From: CAZBYL01 sp964522805
GTDB lineage: Bacteria; Synergistota; Synergistia; Synergistales; Synergistaceae
Assembly (NCBI GenBank): GCA_964522805.1
Contig: CAZFWP010000005.1
Location: forward strand, 1 to 38,319
Reading direction: 5' to 3'
DNA length: 38,319 nucleotides
Part shown: positions 7,431 through 15,059 of the stretch, piece after piece
How the letters are laid out: every line of letters begins with the position of its first letter
Position numbering within the stretch: position 1 is the stretch's first letter
The notes under the pieces: model-generated
Databases searched by the model: none
Told to the model about the DNA's origin: nothing
The model's input: the letters and a program-made list of their open reading frames with translations, nothing else
Translations under genes and position numbers: made by a program

Positions 7431-8906
7431 TTATTCGGCGTTAAGCTTTCTTTTTAAGATTTCACCCACGCTTGAGCGCGGCATTTTATCCAGAAATTCG
7501 ACAATTCGGGGGACTTTGTAGTATGAGAGTCGTTTTTTACAATACTCCACAAGCTCACGCGAGGTCGCTTTTTCGCCGTTCTTGAGTACGATGAAGGCTT
7601 TGACGATTTCCCCGCTGATGGAACGGGGTACACCGATAACAGCCGCCTCGGCAACTGCATGATGCTGGCGCAGTACTTTTTCAATTTCCGCCGCATATAC
7701 TTTGAAGCCTCCGACAAACATCACATCTGTCGTTCTGCCCACCAATGTGAGGTAGCCATCTTCATCGAATTTGGCGATATCGCAGGTGTCAAACCAACCG
7801 TCAATAAATCGCTGGGCGGAGAGCTCCGGGTTTCTGTAGTAGCCTGAGGCGAGGCTGGAGCCTTTGATCCACAGATGCCCCTCTTCACCAACTGCGAGAA
7901 TTTCTCCCTCATCGCTCCGGATTTGACCTTCAGCACAGGAGAGCATCGTTCCCACCGTTCCCTCTTTACGTTTGTCTTTGCCGGGTGACAGGCAGACGAC
8001 AGAGGAAGATTCCGTTACTCCGTACCCTTCGATTATCGGAGCTCCCAGAAGTTCTTCAGAGCGTCGGGCGAATTCGGCAGGAAGTCTGTCTCCTCCGGAG
8101 AGGATATAGCGAATAGTGGGGGCAGGTGACACTCCGCGCATTGCCGCACTGAGCATTAGAGAGATCATTGTCGGCACTGAGGGGACAATAGTGACAGAGG
8201 CTTCACGCATCGCTGCCATAGTCGAGTCTGTGGGGAGGAAGTTTTGCAGCACCACCTGGCGCGCGGATTTTACCAGCGCTATTAGGGCCCCGCAGACAAA
8301 ACCCAAAGCGTTGTAGTTAGGGAGGACATTAAGGAAGGCGTCGTCTTCCGTAAGGATATCAATGTGCTCCACACAGGCGTCTATCTCCGCTATTAAGTTA
8401 GCGTGGGTCAAGGGTACCGCCTTCGCCTCTCCGGTTGTGCCGGAGGTGAAGAATATTACCGCCGTATCTGTATCTTCTTCGGCACATGAGCGTCCGGCGA
8501 TATTCTCTCCCGGTTCGTCAAGACTGGTAATAACGCATGGAATGCCTTCTTCCGAAATCAGCGGCACTAGGTTAGCACAGCCTCTGAAGGTTATCGCCGC
8601 AAAGACATCAGCATGTTTCAGCTGCTTGATGAGGGAGACATAGCCGCTGCGGTAGTCAATTGGCACAACTGTCCCGCCAAGACGCCATATCGCCACCGTC
8701 ACAGCAAGCATTATCGGACAGTTGGGCAAGAGCAGCGCCAATCGCTGACCCGCTTTAAACCTGCTCTCTTTGAGCCGCAGCTCACACTCCTCCACAAGCT
8801 CCAGGAATGCACCGCGCGACCACCATGTCTTTTGCCACCAAATAAATGGTTCCGTCTGAAGCCGTTCTAAATTCTCTGTGATTATACTATCAAGTCTGGG
8901 AGCCAA
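7431..8906 (-). CDS. AMP-dependent acyl-CoA synthetase/ligase family protein lacking the A10 lysine
   Basis: A 491-residue ANL-superfamily protein. The ATP loop TSGTTGEAKAVPLTHANL (about residue 153), the YGVTESSS motif, and GRTTDVMFVGGFKVYAAEIE hinge are present. Two core positions differ: the usual TGD is TCD, and the C-terminal motif that normally reads PxxxxGK reads PRSSVGEILKRKL, with Glu482 (GAA) in place of the lysine that drives adenylate formation. Either the protein only performs the thioester half-reaction, binds without catalysis, or is decaying. The start is TTG 8906 behind GGAGG (spacing 7); no nearby ATG exists. It follows the altered amidohydrolase by 16 bases, so both are one operon. 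Substrate unknown; the family includes fatty and aryl acid ligases. Confidence 0.85.
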   Translation of the reverse strand: MAPRLDSIITENLERLQTEPFIWWQKTWWSRGAFLELVEECELRLKESRFKAGQRLALLLPNCPIMLAVTVAIWRLGGTVVPIDYRSGYVSLIKQLKHADVFAAITFRGCANLVPLISEEGIPCVITSLDEPGENIAGRSCAEEDTDTAVIFFTSGTTGEAKAVPLTHANLIAEIDACVEHIDILTEDDAFLNVLPNYNALGFVCGALIALVKSARQVVLQNFLPTDSTMAAMREASVTIVPSVPTMISLMLSAAMRGVSPAPTIRYILSGGDRLPAEFARRSEELLGAPIIEGYGVTESSSVVCLSPGKDKRKEGTVGTMLSCAEGQIRSDEGEILAVGEEGHLWIKGSSLASGYYRNPELSAQRFIDGWFDTCDIAKFDEDGYLTLVGRTTDVMFVGGFKVYAAEIEKVLRQHHAVAEAAVIGVPRSISGEIVKAFIVLKNGEKATSRELVEYCKKRLSYYKVPRIVEFLDKMPRSSVGEILKRKLNAE

Positions 8907-8922
8907 ATAATCCCCTCCACAA

Positions 8923-10113
8923 CTATAACGTCAGTGCGAGATATGCTTCCCAAGCAGCAGAGAAGGGTAGCATACTCTCCGGCACATCGTAAGCCGGATG
9001 GTGATGAGCGTATTCTAATCCTGTTCCTAAAAGCATGAAGACAGAGGGAACGCAGCTGCTGAAAAAGGAGAAATCTTCTCCCGAAAGCAGTGGACGCTCC
9101 AACATATTGATGCCGTCCTCTCCAAAGAAAGGTTCGCCGATTTTAGTTACGGTATCTACCAGAGCCGGGTCGTTTTCCACCTGCCCATAGTTTCTGGTGT
9201 ATTCCACAGAGGCCAGTCCCCTAAAGGCTTTAGCTATCGCCGGGGCCAAGGTTTCAATGCGGCTCTGCACAAAATCTCTGGTCTTGGGGGTAAAGGCGCG
9301 CAGTGTGCCCCAAAGGTGGGCCTGCTCCGGTATGGCGTTGTAGGCTATTCCGGCCTCTACCTGTCCGAATGAGACAACTACCGGATCCCGCGGGTCAACA
9401 TCACGTGAAAGCATCGTCTGCATTGCGATAATGATGTGAGCTGCTATTGTCACCGGGTCCACAGCCATGTGGGGCTCAGCGGCATGTCCGGCTACGCCTC
9501 TTATATCAATATGTATCCTGTCAGATAGGGCGGTCAAAACGCCGCGTCTCATGTAAAGTTCGCTGTAGGGCAACTCAGAAAGCCAGTTTAGACATATACA
9601 GCAGCCGATATCGAACTTTTCCAGAAACATGTTTTCTATAAGTGTTTTCGCTCCGCCCCTGCCTTCTGCGGCAGGCTGGAAGAGAAAGACAATCCTATGC
9701 TTCAATTCACTTTTGTGGCGGGAAAGTACCTTAGCCGCACCGAGAAGCGAGGCCATATGAGCGTCATGTCCGCAAGCATGCATCACGCCGGGAATACAGG
9801 AGGTGTAGGAAAGCCCCGTCTCTTCTTCAACAGCAAGGGCATCCATACTGGCACGGAACATCAGCGCCGGGCCGGGAATATCCTCACCTAGTATTCCGAT
9901 AACACATGTCGGCATGGCAAAACCGGAAATAACTTTCATGCCATCTATTGATTTAAGTACACGGCAAATTTTAGAGGCAGTAATGTTTTCTTCAAAAGCG
10001 AGTTCTGGAAATTGGTGGAAGTCTCTCCGCCAATCCTGCATCTCAATTTGAATTTCCTCCGCTTCCGCAAGAAGATGAGCTCCCAAGTTTGAATTGCTTA
10101 TGCCGTCTGTCAT
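8923..10113 (-). CDS. M20-family amidohydrolase homologue with substituted active site
   Basis: A 396-residue relative of the M20D enzyme at 6096. It keeps MHACGHDAH (Cys114, His116), Glu150 and a C-terminal HHHPAYD. The paired glutamates are altered: FQPAAEG has Ala149 where the general-base Glu is expected. The middle metal His is Asn176 (CLNWLSELPY, aligned to LHVWPGLPVG). Each change needs a single base. Normal hydrolysis is therefore doubtful, though the fold and dimerisation domain (GVAGHAAEPHMAVDP) are intact. The frame extends to ATG 10146, which has no ribosome binding site; ATG 10113, nine bases after AAGGA, is preferred (GTG 10116 and ATG 10119 also possible). It is the first gene of an operon with the ligase-like gene. 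Confidence 0.85.
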   Translation of the reverse strand: MTDGISNSNLGAHLLAEAEEIQIEMQDWRRDFHQFPELAFEENITASKICRVLKSIDGMKVISGFAMPTCVIGILGEDIPGPALMFRASMDALAVEEETGLSYTSCIPGVMHACGHDAHMASLLGAAKVLSRHKSELKHRIVFLFQPAAEGRGGAKTLIENMFLEKFDIGCCICLNWLSELPYSELYMRRGVLTALSDRIHIDIRGVAGHAAEPHMAVDPVTIAAHIIIAMQTMLSRDVDPRDPVVVSFGQVEAGIAYNAIPEQAHLWGTLRAFTPKTRDFVQSRIETLAPAIAKAFRGLASVEYTRNYGQVENDPALVDTVTKIGEPFFGEDGINMLERPLLSGEDFSFFSSCVPSVFMLLGTGLEYAHHHPAYDVPESMLPFSAAWEAYLALTL

Positions 10114-10220
10114 CACCATTCTTCCTTCCGTAAAACCAAATGCCATAAATAATTTATAGAGTTTATCATAAATTGCCGATATATAAACGTATATTATTAA
10201 ATAACCTGTTCAATAGAAAG

Positions 10221-10440
10221 CTGATAAAATAGCAAGCCTTCAATAATAACCGGCGTACAGCTACTGTTTATAAGCAAAGAGCCTAAACGGCGGTTGTCAG
10301 TTTTGTGCAAATCGCTTAGTTTTTCTCAAGATGCGCAAATCGCAAGCGGACGGGCTACAGCAAGCGCGCAAGCGTATACTAATACGCCTGCTGTACAGAC
10401 GCAGCACGTCTGTACAGCGCGTCTGCGCATATAATCAGCG
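10221..10440. repeat. Dispersed modular intergenic repeat, copy B
   Basis: Matches copy A (1641-1841) in three ordered blocks: 10237-10261 (25 bases identical), about 10270-10322, and 10427-10440 (identical). Between blocks 2 and 3 it carries about 100 bases with two strong hairpins: GCGTAT/ATACGC (10372-10387) and a perfect 12-base-pair stem GCTGTACAGACG/CGTCTGTACAGC (10390-10418, five-base loop). It fills the gap between the M20 homologue's promoter region and the DUF3795 gene, and like copy A its block 3 abuts the 3' end of a minus-strand gene. The rest of the 10114-10434 gap is AT-rich and holds no other gene. Confidence 0.75.
10390..10418 (-). terminator. Strong hairpin at the end of the apbE-DUF3795 operon
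   Basis: A perfect 12-base-pair stem with a five-base loop lies 17 bases after the DUF3795 stop, inside repeat copy B. There is no T run, so it is not a standard intrinsic terminator; it could protect the 3' end or be part of the repeat's own structure. Confidence 0.35.
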
Positions 10441-10770
10441 GCTCTTCAGAACTTCCAAGTTGTGTTTGTATTCGGGAACAGCTTCCCATACTTCATTGCC
10501 CAAGTCACAGGGAAATTCTTCACAGAAACCACAGTGAGGAATATTATTTTCCATCGCACAGAGCCTTATGCGGCACTCATTACAGGTAACGCTCTTCTCC
10601 CCCGCAGCAAGACAGCCTGTGCATTTTACACGAGACGGGAGAATAAAGGAATCGCCGCGGCTGCCTTGTTCAGAAGCGATTCTCGCGAGAGCCTCAATAT
10701 CTTTGCGCAGCGTAGCCTTACGCGCCTCACAATTGTCACAATCCATGCCGCAGCATCCCATATTCGCCAT
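10435..10770 (-). CDS. DUF3795-type cysteine-rich protein
   Basis: A 111-residue protein with 12 cysteines, mostly in pairs (GCCGMDCDNC at the N-terminus, KCTGC, TCNEC, HCGFC, then EFPC). This matches small Cys-rich DUF3795 proteins, which are presumed zinc or iron-sulfur binding. Function is unknown. It starts at ATG 10770, five bases after the B3/B4 gene stop, with no separate Shine-Dalgarno, so translation is likely coupled; ATG 10761 is an alternative. It is the last gene of the operon that starts with apbE. A 24-base stretch of it (10673-10696) is identical to part of the M24 peptidase gene. Confidence 0.75.
   Translation of the reverse strand: MANMGCCGMDCDNCEARKATLRKDIEALARIASEQGSRGDSFILPSRVKCTGCLAAGEKSVTCNECRIRLCAMENNIPHCGFCEEFPCDLGNEVWEAVPEYKHNLEVLKSR
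10673..10696. repeat. 24-base exact repeat, copy 1
   Basis: Identical over 24 bases to 27869-27892, and centred on the palindrome TCTCGCGAGA. In both places it lies inside a minus-strand gene and encodes EALARIAS in the same frame. Confidence 0.7.
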
Positions 10771-10775
10771 CGGAG

Positions 10776-11477
10776 TTATATATCCACTGACGGTGAAGCT
10801 GCGTCAACAACGCCATAACCGGCAACGTTGCAGCCGATGTTTTCCAGCTCCTCCGCAAGTGCGGCCAAGCCCTCTTCTACGGTGCGCCACTCAGTCTCAA
10901 AAGCGTTGTCTACAAGGAAGAGCGCCTCTTTGGTCTCTTCTGAGACAGAAGCCTCTCTGGTATCCCTGTAATTCCACAGCCAGCAGCAGACCTTTTCATC
11001 ATCGGCGTAGACGACATTGCGGGGGTCCACCTCTATTTCGCTCTCTCCCGCACCGAGTGGGCAGAACTTTTCGCCCTGGCGGCCGTAGCGTAAAGTAAGA
11101 TCACCTTTGAGTTTGGCAATGTCATGTGCTCCCATCGGCAGAAGATTGACAGCGGAAACACAGTCGTAACAGTCAACCACGTTTGATACGCTCCATACAT
11201 CGCCCTTAAAGACCCTGCGCAGCAGCGACTCAATGGAGGAGCGGAATTTACTCGGCTTCACGCCCATTTTGGAATATGTATTGCGCCACCTGGCAATGTC
11301 CGGATGCAGAGCCACTGTGTCAGCCGAAAGACCAATGTCGTTAAGGCGCCCTTCAAGCTGCTTTTTCAGCTCCTTCACACGCTCACACTCCGGGGATACA
11401 TTGACAGAAGCTCTCAGCCAGCCAACGCGCGCCAGGGGAAATTCTTCAAATATCATCCTGTCAATTGAAATTTTCAT
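10776..11477 (-). CDS. Free-standing B3/B4 (tRNA-editing-like) domain protein
   Basis: A 233-residue stand-alone protein of the B3/B4 domain family (COG3382), related to the editing module of phenylalanyl-tRNA synthetase beta chains. The diagnostic part is TYSKMGVKPSKFRSSIESLLRR (about residues 67-88), followed by VVDCYDCVSAVNLLPMGAHD. Free-standing members are poorly understood; editing of mischarged tRNA or amino-acid binding is a reasonable inference. ATG 11477 has an AGG/GGGAACAGG region just upstream. It follows the Gx transporter gene by 54 bases without a terminator and leads into DUF3795. Confidence 0.8.
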   Translation of the reverse strand: MKISIDRMIFEEFPLARVGWLRASVNVSPECERVKELKKQLEGRLNDIGLSADTVALHPDIARWRNTYSKMGVKPSKFRSSIESLLRRVFKGDVWSVSNVVDCYDCVSAVNLLPMGAHDIAKLKGDLTLRYGRQGEKFCPLGAGESEIEVDPRNVVYADDEKVCCWLWNYRDTREASVSEETKEALFLVDNAFETEWRTVEEGLAALAEELENIGCNVAGYGVVDAASPSVDI

Positions 11478-11531
11478 TTTACCTGTTCCCTTCGTTTTTA
11501 TATATTGAGTTCCACAGATGCACCGGCTTTG

Positions 11532-12023
11532 TTATCGCCGCAAGTAAAGCCTGCGGCAGATAAGCTCCGCAAGCAGCCCTACCGCCCAGCCCGCGGCTGT
11601 CCCTGCTATCAGCAGCGGTATCAGATAAAACATTATTCTCATATCCCCCACAATAGCAGCTGCGGCGATTGTCTGCGCAGTATTAAAGGCCCATGCGCCG
11701 CTGACGCTGATCCAAGGCAGAGAAAAGTATTCTTTGAATTTATTATACAGCAGCGCCATCACCGCTGTCGCCAGAAGCCCTCCGGCAAGGCTGCAAATAA
11801 GGGCGAAAAAGTTCGCGCTGATGAGCCACGAGAGTGCCGCCCGCAGCAGCGTCACGGCAAAAGCTTCCCTTGTGCCCAGCAAAACCAAAGCCGCTAAGGA
11901 AAAGATATTAGCCGCCCCCAGTTTCATTCCCGGCATCGGCATGGGCAAAGAGCTCTCCGCCAGATTAAAGACCAATGCCATGGCCGCGAAAAAAGAGACC
12001 AAAAGTACATTTCGCAGCTTCAT
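11532..12023 (-). CDS. Gx transporter family / heptaprenyl diphosphate synthase component I-like membrane protein
   Basis: A 163-residue integral membrane protein with about five hydrophobic helices. It matches the Gx transporter (Hpre_diP_synt_I) family, which has the small ECF-S-like shape. A PMPMPGMKLGAANIFSLAAL segment (about residues 27-46) is typical. The gene overlaps the NusG-II gene by one base (TGATG), a tight coupling. With ApbE and NusG-II it forms a cluster often found with flavin-based redox modules; a flavin- or quinone-precursor transport role is inferred, not shown. The polyprenyl-synthase name of the family is not supported by its membrane character. Confidence 0.8.
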   Translation of the reverse strand: MKLRNVLLVSFFAAMALVFNLAESSLPMPMPGMKLGAANIFSLAALVLLGTREAFAVTLLRAALSWLISANFFALICSLAGGLLATAVMALLYNKFKEYFSLPWISVSGAWAFNTAQTIAAAAIVGDMRIMFYLIPLLIAGTAAGWAVGLLAELICRRLYLRR

Positions 12024-12394
12024 CAGTATGTCACCCCATCAACTTCACCGCTGCCGACAATACGAATTACCAGCCTCCCAGGCAGACAGACAGCGTTCTC
12101 TCCCTCACGGCTGATAAAACCGCGCCTCACACAGTCCTTATCCGGACAATCGGCACTGATAACTGCAATGCGCCCCCGTTCGGCCCGCACGATATTTGTA
12201 CAGTGGGAAGAGGCAAAACTATACTCCTCTCCTGCGGCACGGCTGAGATCCACCACTTTTACAACCCGCCCGTTGCACACAATTTCCGCTTCAGCACCCT
12301 TAACGGCAAAATAGTACCGCCATATTCCCGACAGCGCTCCTGCCGCCAAAATCACGGCGAAGATCAGCGCCATTATTTTGTCGCCCTTTTTCAC
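12023..12394 (-). CDS. NusG domain II-containing membrane-anchored protein
   Basis: A 123-residue protein with an N-terminal membrane anchor (about residues 8-28) and an extracytoplasmic beta domain of the NusG_II family. A Cys pair is present in ADCPDKDCVRRG (about residues 94-105), typical of this family. It starts at GTG 12394 overlapping the apbE stop by four bases (GTGA), ten bases after GGAGG. The function is not established. Its conserved neighbours, ApbE and a Gx transporter, suggest involvement with flavinylated membrane redox proteins. Confidence 0.82.
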   Translation of the reverse strand: MKKGDKIMALIFAVILAAGALSGIWRYYFAVKGAEAEIVCNGRVVKVVDLSRAAGEEYSFASSHCTNIVRAERGRIAVISADCPDKDCVRRGFISREGENAVCLPGRLVIRIVGSGEVDGVTY

Positions 12395-13470
12395 TTTTCT
12401 AGGTCCTCCGCTGCAATAATCTTCATAGAGCTGTCCCGCAGGGAGATTTTATTCTTTAATCCCTCGGTGATAAAGATCCTCTTTGCGGACTTATCCACCA
12501 ACACAGCCTCGATTTGACGATGCTCTTTAAGAAAGAGGCGGGCGCTCCTCAGTCCCATCACAAAGAGAGCCGTGCAGTAGGCATCGGCATCGGCGGAGTT
12601 TTGGGCGACAATGGAGACTGAGGACAGGTCAGATGATGCGGGATAACCAGTCTTTGTGTCAAAAATATGGTGATAGCGGACACCGTCTTTATCAAAATAC
12701 CTCTCATAGGGACCGGAGGTGACGACAGATTCATTTTCCGTTTCGATAACGGCAAAGTATTCTCCCCTAGGCTTCAGCGGATGCTGCAAACCTAACCTCC
12801 ATAAAGAACCGGAAGGGGCGCGCCCAACCACAGCCAAATTGCCGCCGAGGTCCACAATCGCCGACTTTACACCCTCTTTTTTTATAAACGCGCAAACCCT
12901 GTCGGCGATATAACCTTTGGCGATGGCGCCTAAGTCAACCCGCTGTCCCTGTACTGCATAAACCGAGCCTTTTCCGCCATTAAGCTGCAGCATTCTATAG
13001 TCAACAGTTGAAAGCGCTTTTTTTATCTCCGACGGATGCGGCAGGCGGGGGTGGTCTGTGCCTATACCCCAAAGCTTGACGACCGCACCGACAGTAGGGT
13101 CAAAAGCCCCTTCGGTGAGAGAAGCTATCGCCAAGGCCTGCCGCAGCAGAGCCATGGTTTCATCTCCTGCGGCAACAGCCTTCAAACCTGCGCTCTCATT
13201 GATATGGGAGACCTCCGAAGAAGGTATGTTTACCGAAAGCAGCCCCTCTAAGCGAGAAATCTCCGCCATTGCTCTATCAAGAATGGCGTCATTCTTATTT
13301 TTATCAGAACCGTAAACGGTTAAATGAACAATCGTTCCTAGTTTATAACCCTCTCTTTCAGACTTTATCGGCTCTGAGGAACGATATCCGTGCAATGCCG
13401 CAAGAGCGATTATGATAAAAATAACCGCCGCTATTTTTTTTTGCCCCGAACTGAGAATAAAGCCGCCCAC
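12391..13470 (-). CDS. apbE: FAD:protein FMN transferase (ApbE)
   Basis: A 359-residue ApbE, which attaches FMN covalently to Thr/Ser of target redox proteins outside the membrane, using FAD and Mg2+. Conserved motifs are GAFDPTVGAVVKLWGIG, VDLGAIAKGYIAD, AIVDLGGNLAVVG, a HHIFDTKTGYPA loop, and DADAYCTALFVMG near the end. The N-terminus is hydrophobic (KKIAAVIFIIIALAAL) but has no lipobox cysteine, so it is probably an uncleaved anchor. The only in-frame start is GTG 13470, with a poor binding site. An overlapping frame starting at ATG 13496 reaches an A9 tract (13442-13434) where one extra A would join it to apbE; see findings. First gene of the operon; divergent from hydF. Its flavinylation target is not in this window. 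Confidence 0.9.
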   Translation of the reverse strand: MGGFILSSGQKKIAAVIFIIIALAALHGYRSSEPIKSEREGYKLGTIVHLTVYGSDKNKNDAILDRAMAEISRLEGLLSVNIPSSEVSHINESAGLKAVAAGDETMALLRQALAIASLTEGAFDPTVGAVVKLWGIGTDHPRLPHPSEIKKALSTVDYRMLQLNGGKGSVYAVQGQRVDLGAIAKGYIADRVCAFIKKEGVKSAIVDLGGNLAVVGRAPSGSLWRLGLQHPLKPRGEYFAVIETENESVVTSGPYERYFDKDGVRYHHIFDTKTGYPASSDLSSVSIVAQNSADADAYCTALFVMGLRSARLFLKEHRQIEAVLVDKSAKRIFITEGLKNKISLRDSSMKIIAAEDLEK

Positions 13471-13505
13471 TTCAACACCACATCCGCTCTCTGCATATTG
13501 CGCCT

Positions 13506-13511
13506 ATTATA
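13506..13511 (-). promoter_or_regulatory. Candidate -10 of the apbE operon
   Basis: A minus-strand TATAAT stands ten bases before ATG 13496 and 36 bases before GTG 13470. No good -35 is seen. If used, the transcript would begin almost at ATG 13496, leaving that ORF nearly leaderless. Confidence 0.3.
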
Positions 13512-13654
13512 TACAATTATTACACAATCAAACTGATAAAAACCGACGATAAAATAATGATTAATGGACGCTATTTGGGATAAAATAAGAAACGTTTCAG
13601 CTCTGCCGCGAAGAGCGGTATTCCATTTGAGCCGAATATATGGAGGGAGTATCA

Positions 13655-14881
13655 ATGTCCTTAGATGAAACACCGCGTTCAAACAGACTGCACATCGGTT
13701 TTTACGGCAGGCGCAACGCCGGAAAATCCAGCCTGATAAACCTGATTACAGGTCAAAATACCGCCTTGGTCTCCGACTTCGCCGGCACAACCACCGACCC
13801 TGTCATTAAAAGCATGGAGCTGCTGCCACTTGGCCCTGTAGCCGTAATTGACACGGCCGGACTTGATGATGAAGGGGCGCTTGGAGAGCTGCGTATCGGG
13901 CGCACCAGAGAGATGATGGAAAAAACAGACCTCGCCTTGCTGATAATCCCCGCTTGCGGAGCGGAAGACATCTCCCTAGAGCGAGGTTGGCTCGCTGAGC
14001 TTGCCTCGCGCAAAATCCCCGTTGTGGGAGTACTTAATAAAAGCGACACCATAGGCGGCGGCTCTATTGAACCTCTGCGACTGAAATTGGCGTCGGCTCT
14101 CAACATCCCCTTTGTATCTGTATCCGCATATGACAAATCGTGCCGCCCTTCTCTGCTTTCCGCCATCATACAGAACGCTCCCACCGATTTTGAAAGCCCC
14201 ACACTGACGGGAGATCTCTTCAACCCAGGCGATACTGTCGTGCTGGTCGCGCCCCAGGACATTCAGGCACCCAAAGGAAGGCTGATTTTGCCGCAAGTAC
14301 AGGTTATCCGCGACATCTTAGACCACAAAGGACTAGCCTTGATGGCTACTACGGATCAGTTTCCGAGTCTGCTATCCGCTCTCAAAAAGCCGCCGGCTTT
14401 GGTGATAACGGATTCGCAAGTATTTGCCTCCGTCAACGCCGCACTGCCGCGATCCGTGCCTCTGACCTCTTTTTCAATAGTTATGGCTCGAAGCAAGGGA
14501 GATTTGTCTGCCTTTGTGCGCGGAGCGAAAGCCATAGAAACACTTAAGGAGGACAGCAAAGTACTGATAGCCGAGGCCTGCACTCACGCACCTCTCGCAG
14601 AGGACATCGGACGCGAAAAACTGCCGCGCTGGCTGCGCGAAAGATACGGCAGCGGGCTGTCTGTCAATATCTCCGCCGGCATAGACTTTCCCTCCGACCT
14701 GAAAAGTTATTCGCTGATTCTCCACTGCGGTGGCTGCATGTTCACCAGAAAGCAGCTGATGTCACGACTAATAAGAGCGGAAGCGGAAAATGTGCCGATA
14801 ACCAATTACGGCGTAGCAATCGCCTACTTAAACGGCATCTTGGAAAGAGTCACAGAAATTTTTCCCGAAATGCACCGGTAG
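13655..14881 (+). CDS. hydF: [FeFe]-hydrogenase maturation GTPase HydF
   Basis: A 408-residue HydF, the scaffold that assembles and delivers the [2Fe] subcluster of [FeFe]-hydrogenase. The GTPase domain has GRRNAGKS (residues 18-25), DTAG, and NKSD. The [4Fe-4S] ligand set is visible as C309-T-H311 and H357-C358-G-G-C361, matching the family pattern CxH...HCxxC. The frame opens at ATG 13640, but ATG 13655, eight bases after GGAGG, is the better start. HydE, HydG and a hydrogenase are not in the window. It is divergent from apbE, with a shared 160-base intergenic region. Its presence indicates an H2-metabolising anaerobe. Confidence 0.95.
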   Translation: MSLDETPRSNRLHIGFYGRRNAGKSSLINLITGQNTALVSDFAGTTTDPVIKSMELLPLGPVAVIDTAGLDDEGALGELRIGRTREMMEKTDLALLIIPACGAEDISLERGWLAELASRKIPVVGVLNKSDTIGGGSIEPLRLKLASALNIPFVSVSAYDKSCRPSLLSAIIQNAPTDFESPTLTGDLFNPGDTVVLVAPQDIQAPKGRLILPQVQVIRDILDHKGLALMATTDQFPSLLSALKKPPALVITDSQVFASVNAALPRSVPLTSFSIVMARSKGDLSAFVRGAKAIETLKEDSKVLIAEACTHAPLAEDIGREKLPRWLRERYGSGLSVNISAGIDFPSDLKSYSLILHCGGCMFTRKQLMSRLIRAEAENVPITNYGVAIAYLNGILERVTEIFPEMHR

Positions 14882-15059
14882 CTAAGACAAAAAGAGCCCC
14901 GCTTCCGCAAGTGAGACCAAACTCCGCAGCAGAAAGCTCTGCATTAAGCTATCCGCTTGGTAATGGTTCTTTACTGCTGAAACAGGGTTCTTTTTATATC
15001 GCTTTTTGTTGAGGCAAAAAACCTTCAGCCCAAAACAAGACTATCTTTAGTGGTCTGTT

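Noticed and set aside
13753..14262. A Ser-rich 169-codon frame opposite hydF
   Set aside because: A shadow of the GTPase-coding strand.
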